The notes below the pieces were generated by a model. It was not told the origin of the DNA. It made no database searches and was given only the letters and a program-made list of their open reading frames with translations. 64,000 nt of DNA. Origin: Bacillota bacterium (GTDB lineage: Bacteria; Bacillota; Clostridia; Oscillospirales; Oscillospiraceae). Location: positions 10,905 through 74,904 of the forward strand of contig JAEXCS010000014.1 of assembly GCA_023402075.1 (NCBI GenBank), written 5' to 3'. Position 1 is the stretch's first letter, and each line of letters begins with the position of its first letter. A program made the translations under genes and the position numbers. This document shows positions 54,810 through 64,000 of this stretch, one piece after another.

Positions 54810-54838
54810 TTGACATTGCCGAAATAGGGTGGTATAAA
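54810..54838 (+). promoter_or_regulatory. promoter of rplM-rpsI
   Basis: TTGACA (54810-54815), 17 bases, TATAAA (54833-54838), near consensus. The ~70-base leader (54845-54900) contains short pairing segments and sits where Firmicutes carry the L13 leader autoregulatory RNA; I cannot confirm its fold. Confidence 0.8.
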
Positions 54839-54914
54839 TAAACGTGCTTTGATTTTACCCTGATCGTTCAGGTTTGTAAAGAAGATCAAGAATTTCTTAT
54901 ACGGAGGAAACAAC

Positions 54915-55346
54915 ATGTCCACTTTTATGGCCAACGCGTCCAACATTGAGCGCAAGTGGTACATCCTGGATGCTGCCGGCAAGCCCTTGGGCAAAACGGC
55001 CGTCCGGGCTGCCGACATTCTGCGCGGCAAGACCAAGCCCACCTTTACTCCCCATGCCGACTGCGGCGACTTTGTGGTGATCATCAACGCTTCTAAGGCG
55101 GTGCTGACCGGCGACAAGGGCAACCAGAAGATCTACCGGAGACATTCCGGCTGGATCGGCGGCCTGAAGGAAACCCCCTATCGCATCCTGATGCAGGAGA
55201 AGCCGGAGCTGGCTATGCGCGAGGCTGTCCGGGGCATGCTGCCCAAGAACAGCGTGGGCCGCTCTTCTCTGACCCGGCTGCACATCTATGCCGGCGAAAA
55301 CCATGAGCAGCAGGCACAGATGCCCGTGGCGCTCGACGCGGAATAA
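54915..55346 (+). CDS. rplM: 50S ribosomal protein L13
   Basis: 143 residues: [30 protein letters not shown] is recognisable in parts ([16 protein letters not shown]), with [15 protein letters not shown] and [15 protein letters not shown]. It is an assembly protein of the large subunit. GGAGGAAAC precedes the ATG. Forms the usual two-gene operon with rpsI, 14 bases apart. Confidence 0.98.
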   Translation: MSTFMANASNIERKWYILDAAGKPLGKTAVRAADILRGKTKPTFTPHADCGDFVVIINASKAVLTGDKGNQKIYRRHSGWIGGLKETPYRILMQEKPELAMREAVRGMLPKNSVGRSSLTRLHIYAGENHEQQAQMPVALDAE

Positions 55347-55360
55347 GGAGGAAGAACAGA

Positions 55361-55765
55361 ATGTATCAGTCTAAGAAGCCCTATCTGTACGGCACCGGCC
55401 GGAGAAAGTCCTCTGTGGCCCGCGTCCACCTGTTTCCCAACGGTACCGGTTCCATTATGATCAATGGCCGGGACATTGACGAGTATTTCGGTCTGGACAC
55501 CCTGAAAATGGTGGTTCGTCAGCCGCTGGAGTCCACCTCCAACACCGGCAAGATGGATGTTGTTGCCACTGTTGTCGGCGGCGGTGTGTCCGGTCAGGCC
55601 GGCGCTCTGCGCCACGGCATTGCCCGCGCTTTGCTGCTGGCCAGCGAGGACAATCGGCCCATCCTGAAGAAGGCCGGCTTCCTGACCCGCGACCCCCGCA
55701 TGAAGGAGCGCAAGAAGTACGGCTTGAAGGCCGCCCGTCGCGCACCTCAGTTCTCCAAGCGTTAA
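55361..55765 (+). CDS. rpsI: 30S ribosomal protein S9
   Basis: 134 residues: [49 protein letters not shown] and the basic tail ending RRAPQFSKR, whose C-terminal arginine contacts P-site tRNA. AAGGAGGAAG precedes the ATG. Confidence 0.98.
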   Translation: MYQSKKPYLYGTGRRKSSVARVHLFPNGTGSIMINGRDIDEYFGLDTLKMVVRQPLESTSNTGKMDVVATVVGGGVSGQAGALRHGIARALLLASEDNRPILKKAGFLTRDPRMKERKKYGLKAARRAPQFSKR

Positions 55766-55850
55766 TTTTAAAAGAGTCCTGTATTTACAGGCGTTATTAC
55801 TTGCGGGGAGAGTATTTGAACCAAGGGGTAACGCCGGTGCGGGGCAAACG

Positions 55851-55892
55851 AAACAACGGTCAGTCACGAAAAGTGACTGGCCGTTGTTTTTA
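55851..55892 (+). terminator. terminator of rplM-rpsI
   Basis: A 17-base stem (55851-55867 with 55873-55889) with one G-U pair, then TTTTTA, about 85 bases after rpsI. Confidence 0.88.
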
Positions 55893-55914
55893 TATGCGGG
55901 GCTTATTTGGAATC

Positions 55915-56162
55915 TTATTTGCGCATCAAGCTGCACAGCACCTGCGCCATCTGTGCACGAGTGGAGGTGGTTTGGCAGCAGATATCCGTTGCCCTGCCGG
56001 TAACGTCCGGGCGGCAAGACAGGTGACAGTGTCATAGTACCACGTAGAATCACTTACATCGGCAAAGGCCGCGTTGTTGCAGCCGGCGGCGTCATAACGG
56101 CCGCTTAACTCAGCTTCCAGATTGCTGCTTGCGCTGATATAGCCGACAAGGTAAAGATTTCT
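55915..56162 (-). pseudogene. decayed SLH-domain protein, C-terminal fragment
   Basis: On the minus strand one frame reads a beta-rich stretch, then AAFADVSDSTWYYDTVTCL, the opening of an SLH domain. After a one-base frame change near 55990 the other frame reads TSTRAQMAQVLCSLMRK and stop, the closing motif of an SLH domain. Segments between are shortened and no start exists upstream (TAA). The large SLH protein at 13.3 kb shows the same domain type intact. Confidence 0.7.
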
Positions 56163-56245
56163 TTACCGGATTTTAAAATGTTTTGGAAGGCTGGATTTTC
56201 ACCCGGAGATGTGGTACTGTTGGCTTGAAGATGGGGGGCGATGAG

Positions 56246-56932
56246 ATGAGGAAGGCGAGACTGCTGCTGGTTGAGGATGAGGCCGACGTTCTGGAAATCA
56301 ACCGGGAATATTTTGAGGGCAAGGGGTATGAAACCGTCTGCGCGGCCACTCTTGCCGCTGCGCGGTTTGCGTTGGAGGAGCATGCCCCGGACCTGATTTT
56401 ACTGGACGTGATGATGCCGGACGGTTCTGGCTTTGACTTCTGCGCCGAGCTGCGGGCAAAAACCAACGCTCCCATCATCTTCCTGACTTGCAGGAATGAA
56501 AATGAGAGCGTGGTAAAGGGCCTTTTACAGGGTGGAGACGATTATGTCACCAAGCCCTATGATTTAAACGTTTTAAGCGCCCGCGTTGCGGCGCAGCTTC
56601 GCCGCAATGGCTTTCTGTCCGCCGGGGTGATCGAGCTGCCGCCCCTGAGCGTGGATTTTCTGGCGGGAATGGCCGCGCTGGACGGCGAACGGATTCCTTT
56701 GACGCTGAAGGAGTTGCAGCTTTTGGGCTGTTTTGCCCTGTTTGCGGGACAGCGGCTGAGCACGGAGGATATCTATCGCCGCGCGTGGGGTGAGCAGTCT
56801 CCCGGCGCGGCGGGTACTGTGAAGGCCCATGTGGCAAACCTGCGCCGGAAGCTCCGGTTGGACGAAGGCGGCTGGTTCGAGCTTGCAAGCGCCGGGAAAA
56901 GCGAGTACATCTTCAGCAAGGTTCGATATTAG
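56246..56932 (+). CDS. OmpR family response regulator
   Basis: 228 residues. The receiver domain has Asp54 (LLDVMMPDG), acidic pocket VEDEAD and Lys in VTKPYDL; the C-terminal winged helix (PLTLKELQLLGCFALFAGQRLSTEDIYRRAWG, then VKAHVANLRRKL) fits the OmpR/PhoB type. I start at 56246 (MRKARLLLVEDEA), preceded by GGGGGGCG; upstream in-frame ATGs (56231, 56183) lengthen it atypically. Its 3' end overlaps the convergent histidine kinase by 20 bases; the two are probably partners. Confidence 0.92.
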   Translation: MRKARLLLVEDEADVLEINREYFEGKGYETVCAATLAAARFALEEHAPDLILLDVMMPDGSGFDFCAELRAKTNAPIIFLTCRNENESVVKGLLQGGDDYVTKPYDLNVLSARVAAQLRRNGFLSAGVIELPPLSVDFLAGMAALDGERIPLTLKELQLLGCFALFAGQRLSTEDIYRRAWGEQSPGAAGTVKAHVANLRRKLRLDEGGWFELASAGKSEYIFSKVRY

Positions 56933-58904
56933 CGGCGGGCAGGGTGAAGAAAACAGACGTGCCGTGCCCCTCAAAGCTTTCAATCCAAATAATGCCTCCG
57001 TGCGCTTCCACGATATGCCTGCAGATATATAACCCCAGTCCGGTGCCGGTGTCCTGACCGCCACCGGACATTTCTTTTTTGCAGTACCGCTCAAAGATGT
57101 GGGAAAGCCGCTCCGGCGAGATGCCTGCGCCGGTATCTGACACGCAGGTTTCAATCTCTCCGTCCCCCAGTTTGACGGAGATGCTGATTTCTCCCCGGGA
57201 GGTAAAGCGGACGGCGTTTGAAATCAGGTTGACAATTACCTGCCCGATGCGGGCGGGATCGGCATAAAGGTCGGGCAAGCCCCGGTCAATCCGAATGCAC
57301 AGGCGGTTTTGGTTTTTGTTAAGCATGGGATAGTGGGTATTCACGGCAGAGTGAACGATTTCGTCCAGATGGCAGCGCACCGGCTCCATCACCATGCGCC
57401 CCTCCTCCATGCGGGTTACGTCCAGCACCTGACCAATCATGAGGGAGAGCCGCTCCGCCTCGGAGGAAACCAAGGTCATCCGGCGGGACACCTCCTCCGA
57501 AAGCGGAGGGGAAAGCTGCTTCGAAAGCTGTTTCGTGGTTTGCGCATAGCCGGACATGACGGTGAGGGGCGTTTTCAGCTCATGAGAGACGTTGCCGAGA
57601 AATTCTGTTTTCATCCGGTACAGCTTTTCCAAAGCGGCCTTGTCCGCCGCGAGACGCTGCTCCGTCTCCTTGGATTCGGCCAGCACCCGGCTGTTCATGA
57701 AAAACAGGGAAACCGTCTGCGCAACGGTAAAAATCAGCATGGCGGCTTCGGAAATGGGTGCGTTGGAGTAGTTAGCTCCGAACAGATCGCGGTACATGGC
57801 GATATCGCTTACGGCGGCAAGGTAAAATACCGCGATGCCGTACAGCACTGCCGCCTGCTCCTTACTGGGACGACGCATACTCCAAAACAGGCCGGATATG
57901 CCGGAAATGATGCACACAACCAGCCATAGCTGGTAAAATTTCAGAACAGAGGTGTACAGCAGAGAATCGCCCAGCAGCGTCATCCCACCATACGCCAGAG
58001 AGCCGGTAACGGCAGCAATTTGAATGCCCCGCAAAATCGGGCCGGCGGCGTACTGTCCTAAGTATAGAGATAAAAAGATGGTCAGCAGCGCCATGCTGAG
58101 GTATTCCAGCATAAACGCGGTATTCCCGCCCACAGGAAAATAGGTCCACGCCTGACTTTGCACGCATTCCCGCAGGGTCATGGCAAGGCAGGCCAGTGCG
58201 AAATACAGCGTGGCTTTCGTGTGGGAGAGGAACAGATAAATGCTCATAAGAAGCGCTGCCGCGCATAACAGCGCACCAGTCATCACCAAGCCCTTCAACG
58301 GCTCGGAAAGGCGCGGTGTAACCGTCCCGGCGGCCCTTTGCACGGTGAGATTCGCCAGATTTGCACCGCCCCGGGAGTGGTAGAACTGCGCACTGTTTAA
58401 GAAAATATCCATGTTGCCGTTTATGGGGGAGGCGGAGATGGTGATATTGTTTTCCCATACCGCGGTGTCCTGCTTGGCGGTTCCCACGCGGCCTGTTTCT
58501 CCCGCCAATGTGCCGTTTACAAACACGCGCATGGCATGGCGGCCGGAGAGCTTAAATGTCAGCGTGTAAGCTTCGTTGGAGTCGGGCAGCTTCAGCACAA
58601 ACCGCTGAGAGAGAAAGTCTGCCCGCAGCGCGGCAAATTCGTCCGTACTGACGGGTGTGGCTGAGTCGGCCATTTCCGGCGTCAGTAGAACGCCGGGATA
58701 ATAGCGCGGGCCGTGGGGCAGGTGAACGACGGTGTTGGTCCATTCGGTGACACCGGTGAGGTCGTACACGCCGGCTTGCTCCGAAACCATGACACCCTTT
58801 GGTGTGCCACCAAGCATGTCCGGAACCCGGACGAGCAGCATCAGGGCGACTGTCGTCAGAACGGCTGCCAGAAGGATAAAGGCGAGACGATGACGTCTGA
58901 GCAA
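56913..58904 (-). CDS. 7TMR-DISM-type sensor histidine kinase
   Basis: 663 residues. One N-terminal helix (~8-26), then an extracytoplasmic jelly-roll domain (~40-195, LPDSNEAYTLTFKLSGRHA), seven membrane helices (~205-410), a short coiled coil and the kinase core. The phospho-acceptor is His441 in GNVSHELKTPLTVM. N, G1 and G2 boxes (NLISNAVRFTS, DTGAGIS, GTGLGLYICRHIVEAHGG) are intact. The DISM fold usually binds carbohydrate-like or small ligands. The start is uncertain: TTG at 58904 follows AGGA closely, while GGGAGG lies 16 bases upstream. Tail-to-tail with the OmpR-type regulator. Confidence 0.9.
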   Translation of the reverse strand: MLRRHRLAFILLAAVLTTVALMLLVRVPDMLGGTPKGVMVSEQAGVYDLTGVTEWTNTVVHLPHGPRYYPGVLLTPEMADSATPVSTDEFAALRADFLSQRFVLKLPDSNEAYTLTFKLSGRHAMRVFVNGTLAGETGRVGTAKQDTAVWENNITISASPINGNMDIFLNSAQFYHSRGGANLANLTVQRAAGTVTPRLSEPLKGLVMTGALLCAAALLMSIYLFLSHTKATLYFALACLAMTLRECVQSQAWTYFPVGGNTAFMLEYLSMALLTIFLSLYLGQYAAGPILRGIQIAAVTGSLAYGGMTLLGDSLLYTSVLKFYQLWLVVCIISGISGLFWSMRRPSKEQAAVLYGIAVFYLAAVSDIAMYRDLFGANYSNAPISEAAMLIFTVAQTVSLFFMNSRVLAESKETEQRLAADKAALEKLYRMKTEFLGNVSHELKTPLTVMSGYAQTTKQLSKQLSPPLSEEVSRRMTLVSSEAERLSLMIGQVLDVTRMEEGRMVMEPVRCHLDEIVHSAVNTHYPMLNKNQNRLCIRIDRGLPDLYADPARIGQVIVNLISNAVRFTSRGEISISVKLGDGEIETCVSDTGAGISPERLSHIFERYCKKEMSGGGQDTGTGLGLYICRHIVEAHGGIIWIESFEGHGTSVFFTLPAANIEPC

Positions 58905-59091
58905 ATCCTGAATAAAAACCGCCTCCCATCTCGTCGCTTTTTCAGTATTTTAGTCGTAAAAGCCCTGACTTGCAAGAAGCAAAACACAGGCCTTTGCATT
59001 CCCCTGTGTTTGAAATAGTTTTGACTGCTGTTTTGGGGCGAATTTTCCTGAAATTCAAGGTTCTCGGAAAGAAGATCATGGGAACAAATGC

Positions 59092-59120
59092 TTGACTGCG
59101 GCGGAAAGTCATGATATAAT
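59092..59120 (+). promoter_or_regulatory. consensus promoter of the str operon
   Basis: TTGACT (59092-59097), 17 bases, TATAAT (59115-59120), followed by a ~50-base leader to the first gene. Confidence 0.85.
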
Positions 59121-59175
59121 TCCATCCTGCGCGGATATTCCGCGAATTTTGCCATGCGAATGTGAGGAGAACCCC

Positions 59176-59418
59176 GTGCTGGAGGAATTGACAGGAAAGT
59201 CCAGAGTCGTGGGCGTGAAGCAGTCCCGCAGGGCCATTGCCCAGGGACAGGCTGCCAAGGCGTTTTTTGCCTGCGACGCCGACCCGGCGCTGCTGGAAGT
59301 CCTTGCAAAAAGCTGCGAAGAGATGGGCGTTCCCGTGGAAGGGGAGCACACCATGGCGCAGCTTGGAGCCGCCTGCCGCATCAGCGTGGGCGCTGCCGTG
59401 GCCATCCTTTTAAAATAG
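59176..59418 (+). CDS. L7Ae/YbxF-type ribosomal protein
   Basis: 80 residues, GTG start with GAGGAG six bases ahead. VVGVKQSRRAIAQGQAAKAFFACDADPALLEVL and VGAAVAILLK at the end show the L7Ae fold (kink-turn binding); the same gene stands before rpsL in Bacillus (ybxF/rplGB). Function: binds structured RNA, role in the ribosome not essential. Confidence 0.93.
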   Translation: MLEELTGKSRVVGVKQSRRAIAQGQAAKAFFACDADPALLEVLAKSCEEMGVPVEGEHTMAQLGAACRISVGAAVAILLK

Positions 59419-59520
59419 GATGGAACATTTCGGTTTTTTCGGAATAGCTTACCGGCTTTCCGCAAAAAATAAAGGCTGTGCGTTTTACAGTCAATGCATT
59501 TAACAAGAAAGGAGAACAGT

Positions 59521-59937
59521 ATGCCTACTTTTAACCAACTGGTCCGTAAAGGACGGGAGCAGGCCAGCTACAAGTCCACTTCCCCCGCGCTGCAGTTCGG
59601 CCTGAACACTCTGAAGAACCGGAGCACCGATCTGCCCTCCCCTCAGAAGAGAGGCGTTTGCACCGCTGTGAGAACGGCTACCCCCAAGAAGCCCAACTCC
59701 GCTCTGCGTAAGATCGCCCGTGTTCGCCTGACCAACGGCTACGAAGTCACCGCCTATATCCCCGGCGTGGGTCACTCCCTGCAGGAGCACTCCGTCGTCA
59801 TGATCCGCGGCGGCCGCGTGAAGGATCTCCCCGGCGTCCGCTACCACATTGTTCGTGGTACTCTGGATGCACAGGGCGTTTCCGGCCGTATGCAGTCCCG
59901 TTCCAAGTACGGCGCCAAGCGGCCCAAGTCCAAGTAA
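59521..59937 (+). CDS. rpsL: 30S ribosomal protein S12
   Basis: 138 residues: [33 protein letters not shown] shortened in parts (KPNSALRK), [30 protein letters not shown] core. It takes part in decoding. The lysine in TPKKPNS corresponding to the classical streptomycin-sensitive residue is present, so no resistance substitution is evident at that site. AAAGGAG precedes the ATG. Confidence 0.98.
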   Translation: MPTFNQLVRKGREQASYKSTSPALQFGLNTLKNRSTDLPSPQKRGVCTAVRTATPKKPNSALRKIARVRLTNGYEVTAYIPGVGHSLQEHSVVMIRGGRVKDLPGVRYHIVRGTLDAQGVSGRMQSRSKYGAKRPKSK

Positions 59938-60063
59938 GGACAACTCACTGAAAGCTTTGCCGAATAGGTTTATATAGATCACCTCTTTGGCGGGCATTCA
60001 CGGAAGGCAGATTTGCCTTTTGAGTACCTATGACATCATATTATTATGAAGGAGGGAAGTATC

Positions 60064-60534
60064 GTGCCGAGAAGAGGTAACGTTCCCAAAAGAGAGGTTC
60101 TGCCCGATCCCGTTTACGGCTCCATTCTGGTGACCAAGCTGGTCAACAGCGTGATGCTGGACGGCAAGAAGGGCGTGGCCCAGAAGGTGGTCTACACGGC
60201 CTTCGATCAGATCAAGGAGAAGACCGAGAAGGACCCCGTTGAAGTATTCACTCAGGCCATGGAGAACATCATGCCCAGCCTGGAGGTCAAGGCCCGCCGC
60301 GTGGGCGGCGCCACCTATCAGGTGCCCCTGGAGGTTCGTCCCGCCCGCCGTCAGACTTTGGGCCTTAGATGGCTCACCGCTTATGCCCGCTCCCGTGGGG
60401 AGCGCACCATGGCGGAGCGTCTGGCTAACGAGATTTCGGACGCATCCAACAACACCGGCGCCGCCGTGAAAAAGCGCGAGGAAGTCCACAAGGCTGCCGA
60501 GGCCAACAAGGCGTTTGCGCATTTCCGCTATTAA
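60064..60534 (+). CDS. rpsG: 30S ribosomal protein S7
   Basis: 156 residues, the normal length. GTG start (60064) with GGAGGGAAG ahead; [33 protein letters not shown] and [18 protein letters not shown] are typical. Primary 16S rRNA binder of the head of the small subunit. Twelve bases before fusA. Confidence 0.98.
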   Translation: MPRRGNVPKREVLPDPVYGSILVTKLVNSVMLDGKKGVAQKVVYTAFDQIKEKTEKDPVEVFTQAMENIMPSLEVKARRVGGATYQVPLEVRPARRQTLGLRWLTAYARSRGERTMAERLANEISDASNNTGAAVKKREEVHKAAEANKAFAHFRY

Positions 60535-60545
60535 GGAGAAAAACT

Positions 60546-62654
60546 ATGCCGAGAAAAAACACGCTCGATAACACCCGTAACATCGGCATCATGGCCCATA
60601 TCGACGCGGGAAAAACCACTACCACAGAGCGTATCCTGTTCTACACCGGTGTGAACTACAAGATCGGTGAGACCCATGACGGCACTGCCACCATGGACTG
60701 GATGGCGCAGGAGCAGGAGCGCGGCATCACCATTACGTCTGCCGCTACCACCTGCCACTGGAAGGGCTCTAAGAGCCAGTTCCCCGATACCCGCATCAAC
60801 ATCATCGACACCCCGGGCCACGTGGATTTCACCGTGGAAGTGGAGCGCTCCCTGCGCGTGCTGGACGGGTCTGTGACGGTGCTTTGCGCCAAGGGCGGCG
60901 TGGAGCCCCAGTCCGAAACCGTGTGGCGCCAGGCCGACACCTACAAGGTTCCCCGCATGATTTACGTCAACAAGATGGACATCATGGGCGCGGATTTCTA
61001 CAACGTTCTGCGGATGGTTGAAGACCGGTTGAAGTGCAACGCTGTCCCCATCCAGCTTCCCATCGGCAGCGAGGATACCTTTAAGGGTATCATTGATCTG
61101 GTGGATATGAAGGCGGACGTGTATTACGACGATCAGGGAAAGGACATGCGTGAGGAAGAAATTCCTGCCGACATGACCGACCTTGCCAACGAGTACCGTG
61201 AGAAGCTGATGGATGCGGTTTCCATGTTTGACGACTCCATCATGGAAGCTTATCTGGGCGGTGAGGAAGTCTCTTCGGAAAAAATTCGCGCGGCCATCCG
61301 GAAGGCCACGGTTGCCAATGAGATGATCCCTGTCACCTGCGGCACGTCCTATAAAAACAAGGGCGTGCAGAAGCTGCTGGACGCGATTGTGGACTATATG
61401 CCCTCTCCTGTGGATATTCCCGCCATCAAGGGCGTGAATCCCAAGACTGAGGCTGAGGAAGACCGCAAGCCCAGCGACGACGAGCCTTTTTCTGCGCTGG
61501 CGTTTAAGATCATGACCGACCCTTATGTGGGCCGTCTGAGCTTTTTCCGGGTGTATTCCGGACATCTGACCACTGGCTCTTCCGTGCTGAACAGCACTAA
61601 GAACCAGAGGGAGCGCATCGGTCGCATTTTGCAGATGCACGCCAACCATCGGGAGGATATTGAAGAGGTCTACGCAGGCGACATTGAAGCTGCTGTGGGC
61701 CTGAAGAATACCACCACCGGTGATACCCTGTGCGACGAAAAGGCCCCCATCATTTTGGAGTCTATGGAGTTCCCCGAGCCCGTTATCCGCGTGGCAATCG
61801 AGCCCAAGACCAAGGCCGGTCAGGAAAAGATGACCATGGCCCTGATCAAGCTGGCCGAGGAGGACCCCACCTTCAAGACCTGGACCGACGACGAGACGGG
61901 TCAAACCATCATCGCCGGCATGGGCGAGCTGCATCTGGACATCATCGTGGATCGTATGCTCCGCGAGTTCAAGGTGGAAGCCAACGTGGGCGCACCGCAG
62001 GTGGCCTACAAGGAAACCATCAAGAAAAAGGTGGAGCAGGACACCAAGTATGCCCGCCAGTCCGGCGGTAAGGGCCAGTACGGTCACGTTAAGCTTCGTG
62101 TGGAGCCTAATGAGTCCGGCAAGGGCTACGAGTTTGTCAACGCCATCGTGGGCGGCGCGATTCCCAAGGAGTATATCCCTGCGGTCGATTCCGGTATTCA
62201 GGGCGCTCTGAACGGCGGCGTGCTGGCCGGATTCCCCGTGGTGGACGTGAAGGTTACGCTGTACGACGGCTCCTACCACGAGGTTGACTCCTCCGAAATG
62301 GCGTTTAAGATTGCCGGTTCCATGGGCTTCAAAGAGGCCTGCCGCAAGGCTGACCCCACCCTTCAGGAGCCGATCATGAAGGTTTCCGTCATTGTGCCCG
62401 ACGAGTATATGGGCGATGTCATCGGCGATTTGAACAGCCGCCGCGGACAGATTGTCAAGCTGGAGGCCCGTCCCGGCGCCCAGCAGATTGACGCTCATGT
62501 GCCTCTGGCTGAGATGTTCGGCTATGCCACCGACCTGCGCTCCCGCACACAGGGCCGTGGTCAGTACACCATGGAGCCCAGCCACTATGTCGAAATTCCG
62601 AAGAACATTCGGGACAAGATCGTGGCCACCCGTAACGGGAACAAGGCTGAATAA
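60546..62654 (+). CDS. fusA: elongation factor G
   Basis: 702 residues. G domain motifs [37 protein letters not shown] in parts (DTPGHVDF), and [10 protein letters not shown]; domain [23 protein letters not shown] shows parts (GGKGQYGHV). It drives translocation on the ribosome. AAGGAG precedes the ATG. Confidence 0.98.
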   Translation: MPRKNTLDNTRNIGIMAHIDAGKTTTTERILFYTGVNYKIGETHDGTATMDWMAQEQERGITITSAATTCHWKGSKSQFPDTRINIIDTPGHVDFTVEVERSLRVLDGSVTVLCAKGGVEPQSETVWRQADTYKVPRMIYVNKMDIMGADFYNVLRMVEDRLKCNAVPIQLPIGSEDTFKGIIDLVDMKADVYYDDQGKDMREEEIPADMTDLANEYREKLMDAVSMFDDSIMEAYLGGEEVSSEKIRAAIRKATVANEMIPVTCGTSYKNKGVQKLLDAIVDYMPSPVDIPAIKGVNPKTEAEEDRKPSDDEPFSALAFKIMTDPYVGRLSFFRVYSGHLTTGSSVLNSTKNQRERIGRILQMHANHREDIEEVYAGDIEAAVGLKNTTTGDTLCDEKAPIILESMEFPEPVIRVAIEPKTKAGQEKMTMALIKLAEEDPTFKTWTDDETGQTIIAGMGELHLDIIVDRMLREFKVEANVGAPQVAYKETIKKKVEQDTKYARQSGGKGQYGHVKLRVEPNESGKGYEFVNAIVGGAIPKEYIPAVDSGIQGALNGGVLAGFPVVDVKVTLYDGSYHEVDSSEMAFKIAGSMGFKEACRKADPTLQEPIMKVSVIVPDEYMGDVIGDLNSRRGQIVKLEARPGAQQIDAHVPLAEMFGYATDLRSRTQGRGQYTMEPSHYVEIPKNIRDKIVATRNGNKAE

Positions 62655-62754
62655 TTGGGGATTGATTTTCCCCGCGTTTTACTGTAAAATGGGGAGCACT
62701 GAATATAACTGCGCTGCCCGCAAGGATTTTTGAAATTGACAGGAGGATCATCAA

Positions 62755-63960
62755 ATGGCTAAGCAGAAATTTGAGAGAACCAAACCCCATGTAAACATTG
62801 GCACCATCGGTCACGTTGACCATGGCAAGACCACCCTCACCGCCGCTATTACCAAGTGGCTGTCCCTGCAGGGCAAGGCCAAGTTCGAGGCATATGACTC
62901 CATCGACAAGGCCCCCGAAGAGAAGGAGCGCGGCATCACCATCAACACCGCCCACGTTGAGTATGAGACCGATAAGCGTCACTATGCCCACGTTGACTGC
63001 CCGGGCCACGCCGACTATATCAAGAACATGATTACCGGCGCTGCTCAGATGGACGGCGCGATCCTGGTTATCGCCGCTTCCGACGGCCCTATGGCCCAGA
63101 CCCGCGAGCACATTCTGCTGGCCCGTCAGGTGGGCGTGCCCGCCATCGTCGTGTTCCTGAACAAGTGCGATCAGGTGGACGATCCCGAGCTGCTGGAGCT
63201 GGTGGAGATGGAAGTCCGCGAGCTTTTGAGCAAGTACGAGTTCCCCGGTGACGATCTGCCCATCGTCAAGGGCTCCGCGCTGAACGCGCTGGTTTGCGAG
63301 TCCACCGATCCCGCCGCTCCCGAGTATGCTTGCATCAAGGAGCTGATGGACTCTGTTGACGACTATATCCCCACTCCCGAGCGCAAGGAGAATATGCCCT
63401 TCCTGATGCCCGTCGAGGACGTGTTCACCATCTCCGGCCGTGGCACCGTGGCTACCGGCCGTGTGGAGCGTGGCATGCTGAAGCTGAGCGAGGAAGTCGA
63501 GATCGTCGGCATGGCGGAAGAGAAGCGCAAGACCGTCGTCACCGGCATCGAGATGTTCCACAAGCTGCTGGATTACGCTGAGGCTGGCGACAACATCGGC
63601 GTCCTGCTGCGCGGCGTGGACCGCAATGGTATCGAGCGTGGCCAGGTTCTGGCGAAGCCCAACTCCATTCATCCCCACACCAAGTTCAAGGGCCAGGTCT
63701 ACGTTCTGAGCAAGGACGAGGGCGGACGTCACACCCCCTTCTTCAACAACTATCGTCCCCAGTTCTACTTCCGTACCACCGACGTGACCGGCGTCATCTC
63801 TCTGCCCGAGGGCGTGGAGATGTGCATGCCCGGCGACAACGTGGACATGAACGTGGAGCTGATCACCCCCATCGCCATTGAGAAGGGCCTGCGTTTCGCT
63901 ATCCGTGAGGGTGGCCGTACCGTAGGTTCCGGCGTTGTTATCGAGGTTGAGGAGAAGTAA
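62755..63960 (+). CDS. tuf: elongation factor Tu
   Basis: 401 residues. GTP-binding motifs [27 protein letters not shown] and NKCDQVDD are intact; domains 2 and 3 are complete and the end is [11 protein letters not shown]. It delivers aminoacyl-tRNA to the ribosome. AGGAGG precedes the ATG. Codon usage is strongly biased to C-ending codons, as expected for a highly expressed gene. The 100-base gap from fusA contains only small hairpins. Confidence 0.98.
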   Translation: MAKQKFERTKPHVNIGTIGHVDHGKTTLTAAITKWLSLQGKAKFEAYDSIDKAPEEKERGITINTAHVEYETDKRHYAHVDCPGHADYIKNMITGAAQMDGAILVIAASDGPMAQTREHILLARQVGVPAIVVFLNKCDQVDDPELLELVEMEVRELLSKYEFPGDDLPIVKGSALNALVCESTDPAAPEYACIKELMDSVDDYIPTPERKENMPFLMPVEDVFTISGRGTVATGRVERGMLKLSEEVEIVGMAEEKRKTVVTGIEMFHKLLDYAEAGDNIGVLLRGVDRNGIERGQVLAKPNSIHPHTKFKGQVYVLSKDEGGRHTPFFNNYRPQFYFRTTDVTGVISLPEGVEMCMPGDNVDMNVELITPIAIEKGLRFAIREGGRTVGSGVVIEVEEK

Positions 63961-63981
63961 ATTCTCTTCTTAGAAAAAGGG

Positions 63982-64000
63982 CCCCCGCCAGCGGCGGGGG
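63982..64000 (+). terminator. terminator after tuf (cut by window end)
   Basis: An eight-base GC stem (63982-63989 with 63993-64000) around a 3-base loop, 22 bases after the stop; the following T run would lie outside the window. Confidence 0.7.

Noticed and set aside
60531..62585. 684-codon open frame antisense to fusA
   Set aside because: His/Gly/Leu-rich mirror of EF-G codon bias; fusA is certain.
1..64000. CRISPR arrays, tRNA or rRNA genes, T-box leaders, transposases
   Set aside because: No regularly spaced direct repeats, cloverleaf-like segments, T-box core or transposase motifs were found by reading.

Overview
The window looks like a piece of the chromosome of an anaerobic, spore-forming, fairly GC-rich Clostridia member, most likely Oscillospiraceae (Oscillibacter / Lawsonibacter / Intestinimonas type). 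That placement is inference. It rests on mother-cell sporulation genes (sigK, spoIIID, bofA, a sleC-like cortex hydrolase), S-layer-homology (SLH) surface proteins, flavodiiron proteins with rubredoxins, Firmicute-type L13-S9 and str operons, many TTG/GTG starts after strong Shine-Dalgarno sequences, and an amino-acid-fermenting gene set. I see no tRNA, rRNA, CRISPR array, transposase or phage gene.

Layout. 0-1.5 kb: tail of a MATE exporter, a decayed fragment and sigK. 1.7-6.5 kb (minus): BMP-type nucleoside ABC importer. 6.5-8.6 kb (minus): three-gene redox operon with stop/start overlaps (rhodanese-thioredoxin lipoprotein, small CXXC protein, membrane 4Fe-4S protein). 8.9-12.8 kb: sleC-like gene, a lipoprotein, FprA-rubredoxin and a 40-residue rubredoxin. 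13.3-18 kb: giant SLH protein with GLUG-like repeats and a ZinT-like domain, behind two DtxR/MntR-like dyads.

18.6-42 kb is an amino-acid acquisition island. It holds two M20 amidohydrolases around a transporter; a sodium-solute symporter coupled to an NtrB-type kinase and a sigma-54 activator; the 5-oxoprolinase operon pxpA-ycsG-pxpB-pxpC behind a good -24/-12 promoter; a LysR-flanked operon (PEP-mutase-family enzyme, GltS-like carrier, nitrilase-family amidase, EamA exporter) followed by SulP; and glutaminase with an AGCS symporter and a LysR regulator. The common theme is glutamate, glutamine, pyroglutamate and acylated amino acids.

42-46 kb (minus): Rrf2 regulator, an acyl-CoA dehydrogenase fused to an ETF-alpha domain and rubredoxin, and a flavodiiron protein; together they read as an acyl-CoA-driven oxygen-reducing chain. 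46-51.6 kb: spoIIID, then an RraA-type aldolase, GltP/DctA symporter, aminotransferase and RpiR regulator that could form a catabolic route for a 4-hydroxylated glutamate. 51.6-52.4 kb is a decayed stretch. 52.4-64 kb is mostly housekeeping: YeiH, tadA, yaaL-bofA, rplM-rpsI, a convergent two-component pair and the str operon (ybxF-like, rpsL, rpsG, fusA, tuf), with an SLH pseudogene in between.
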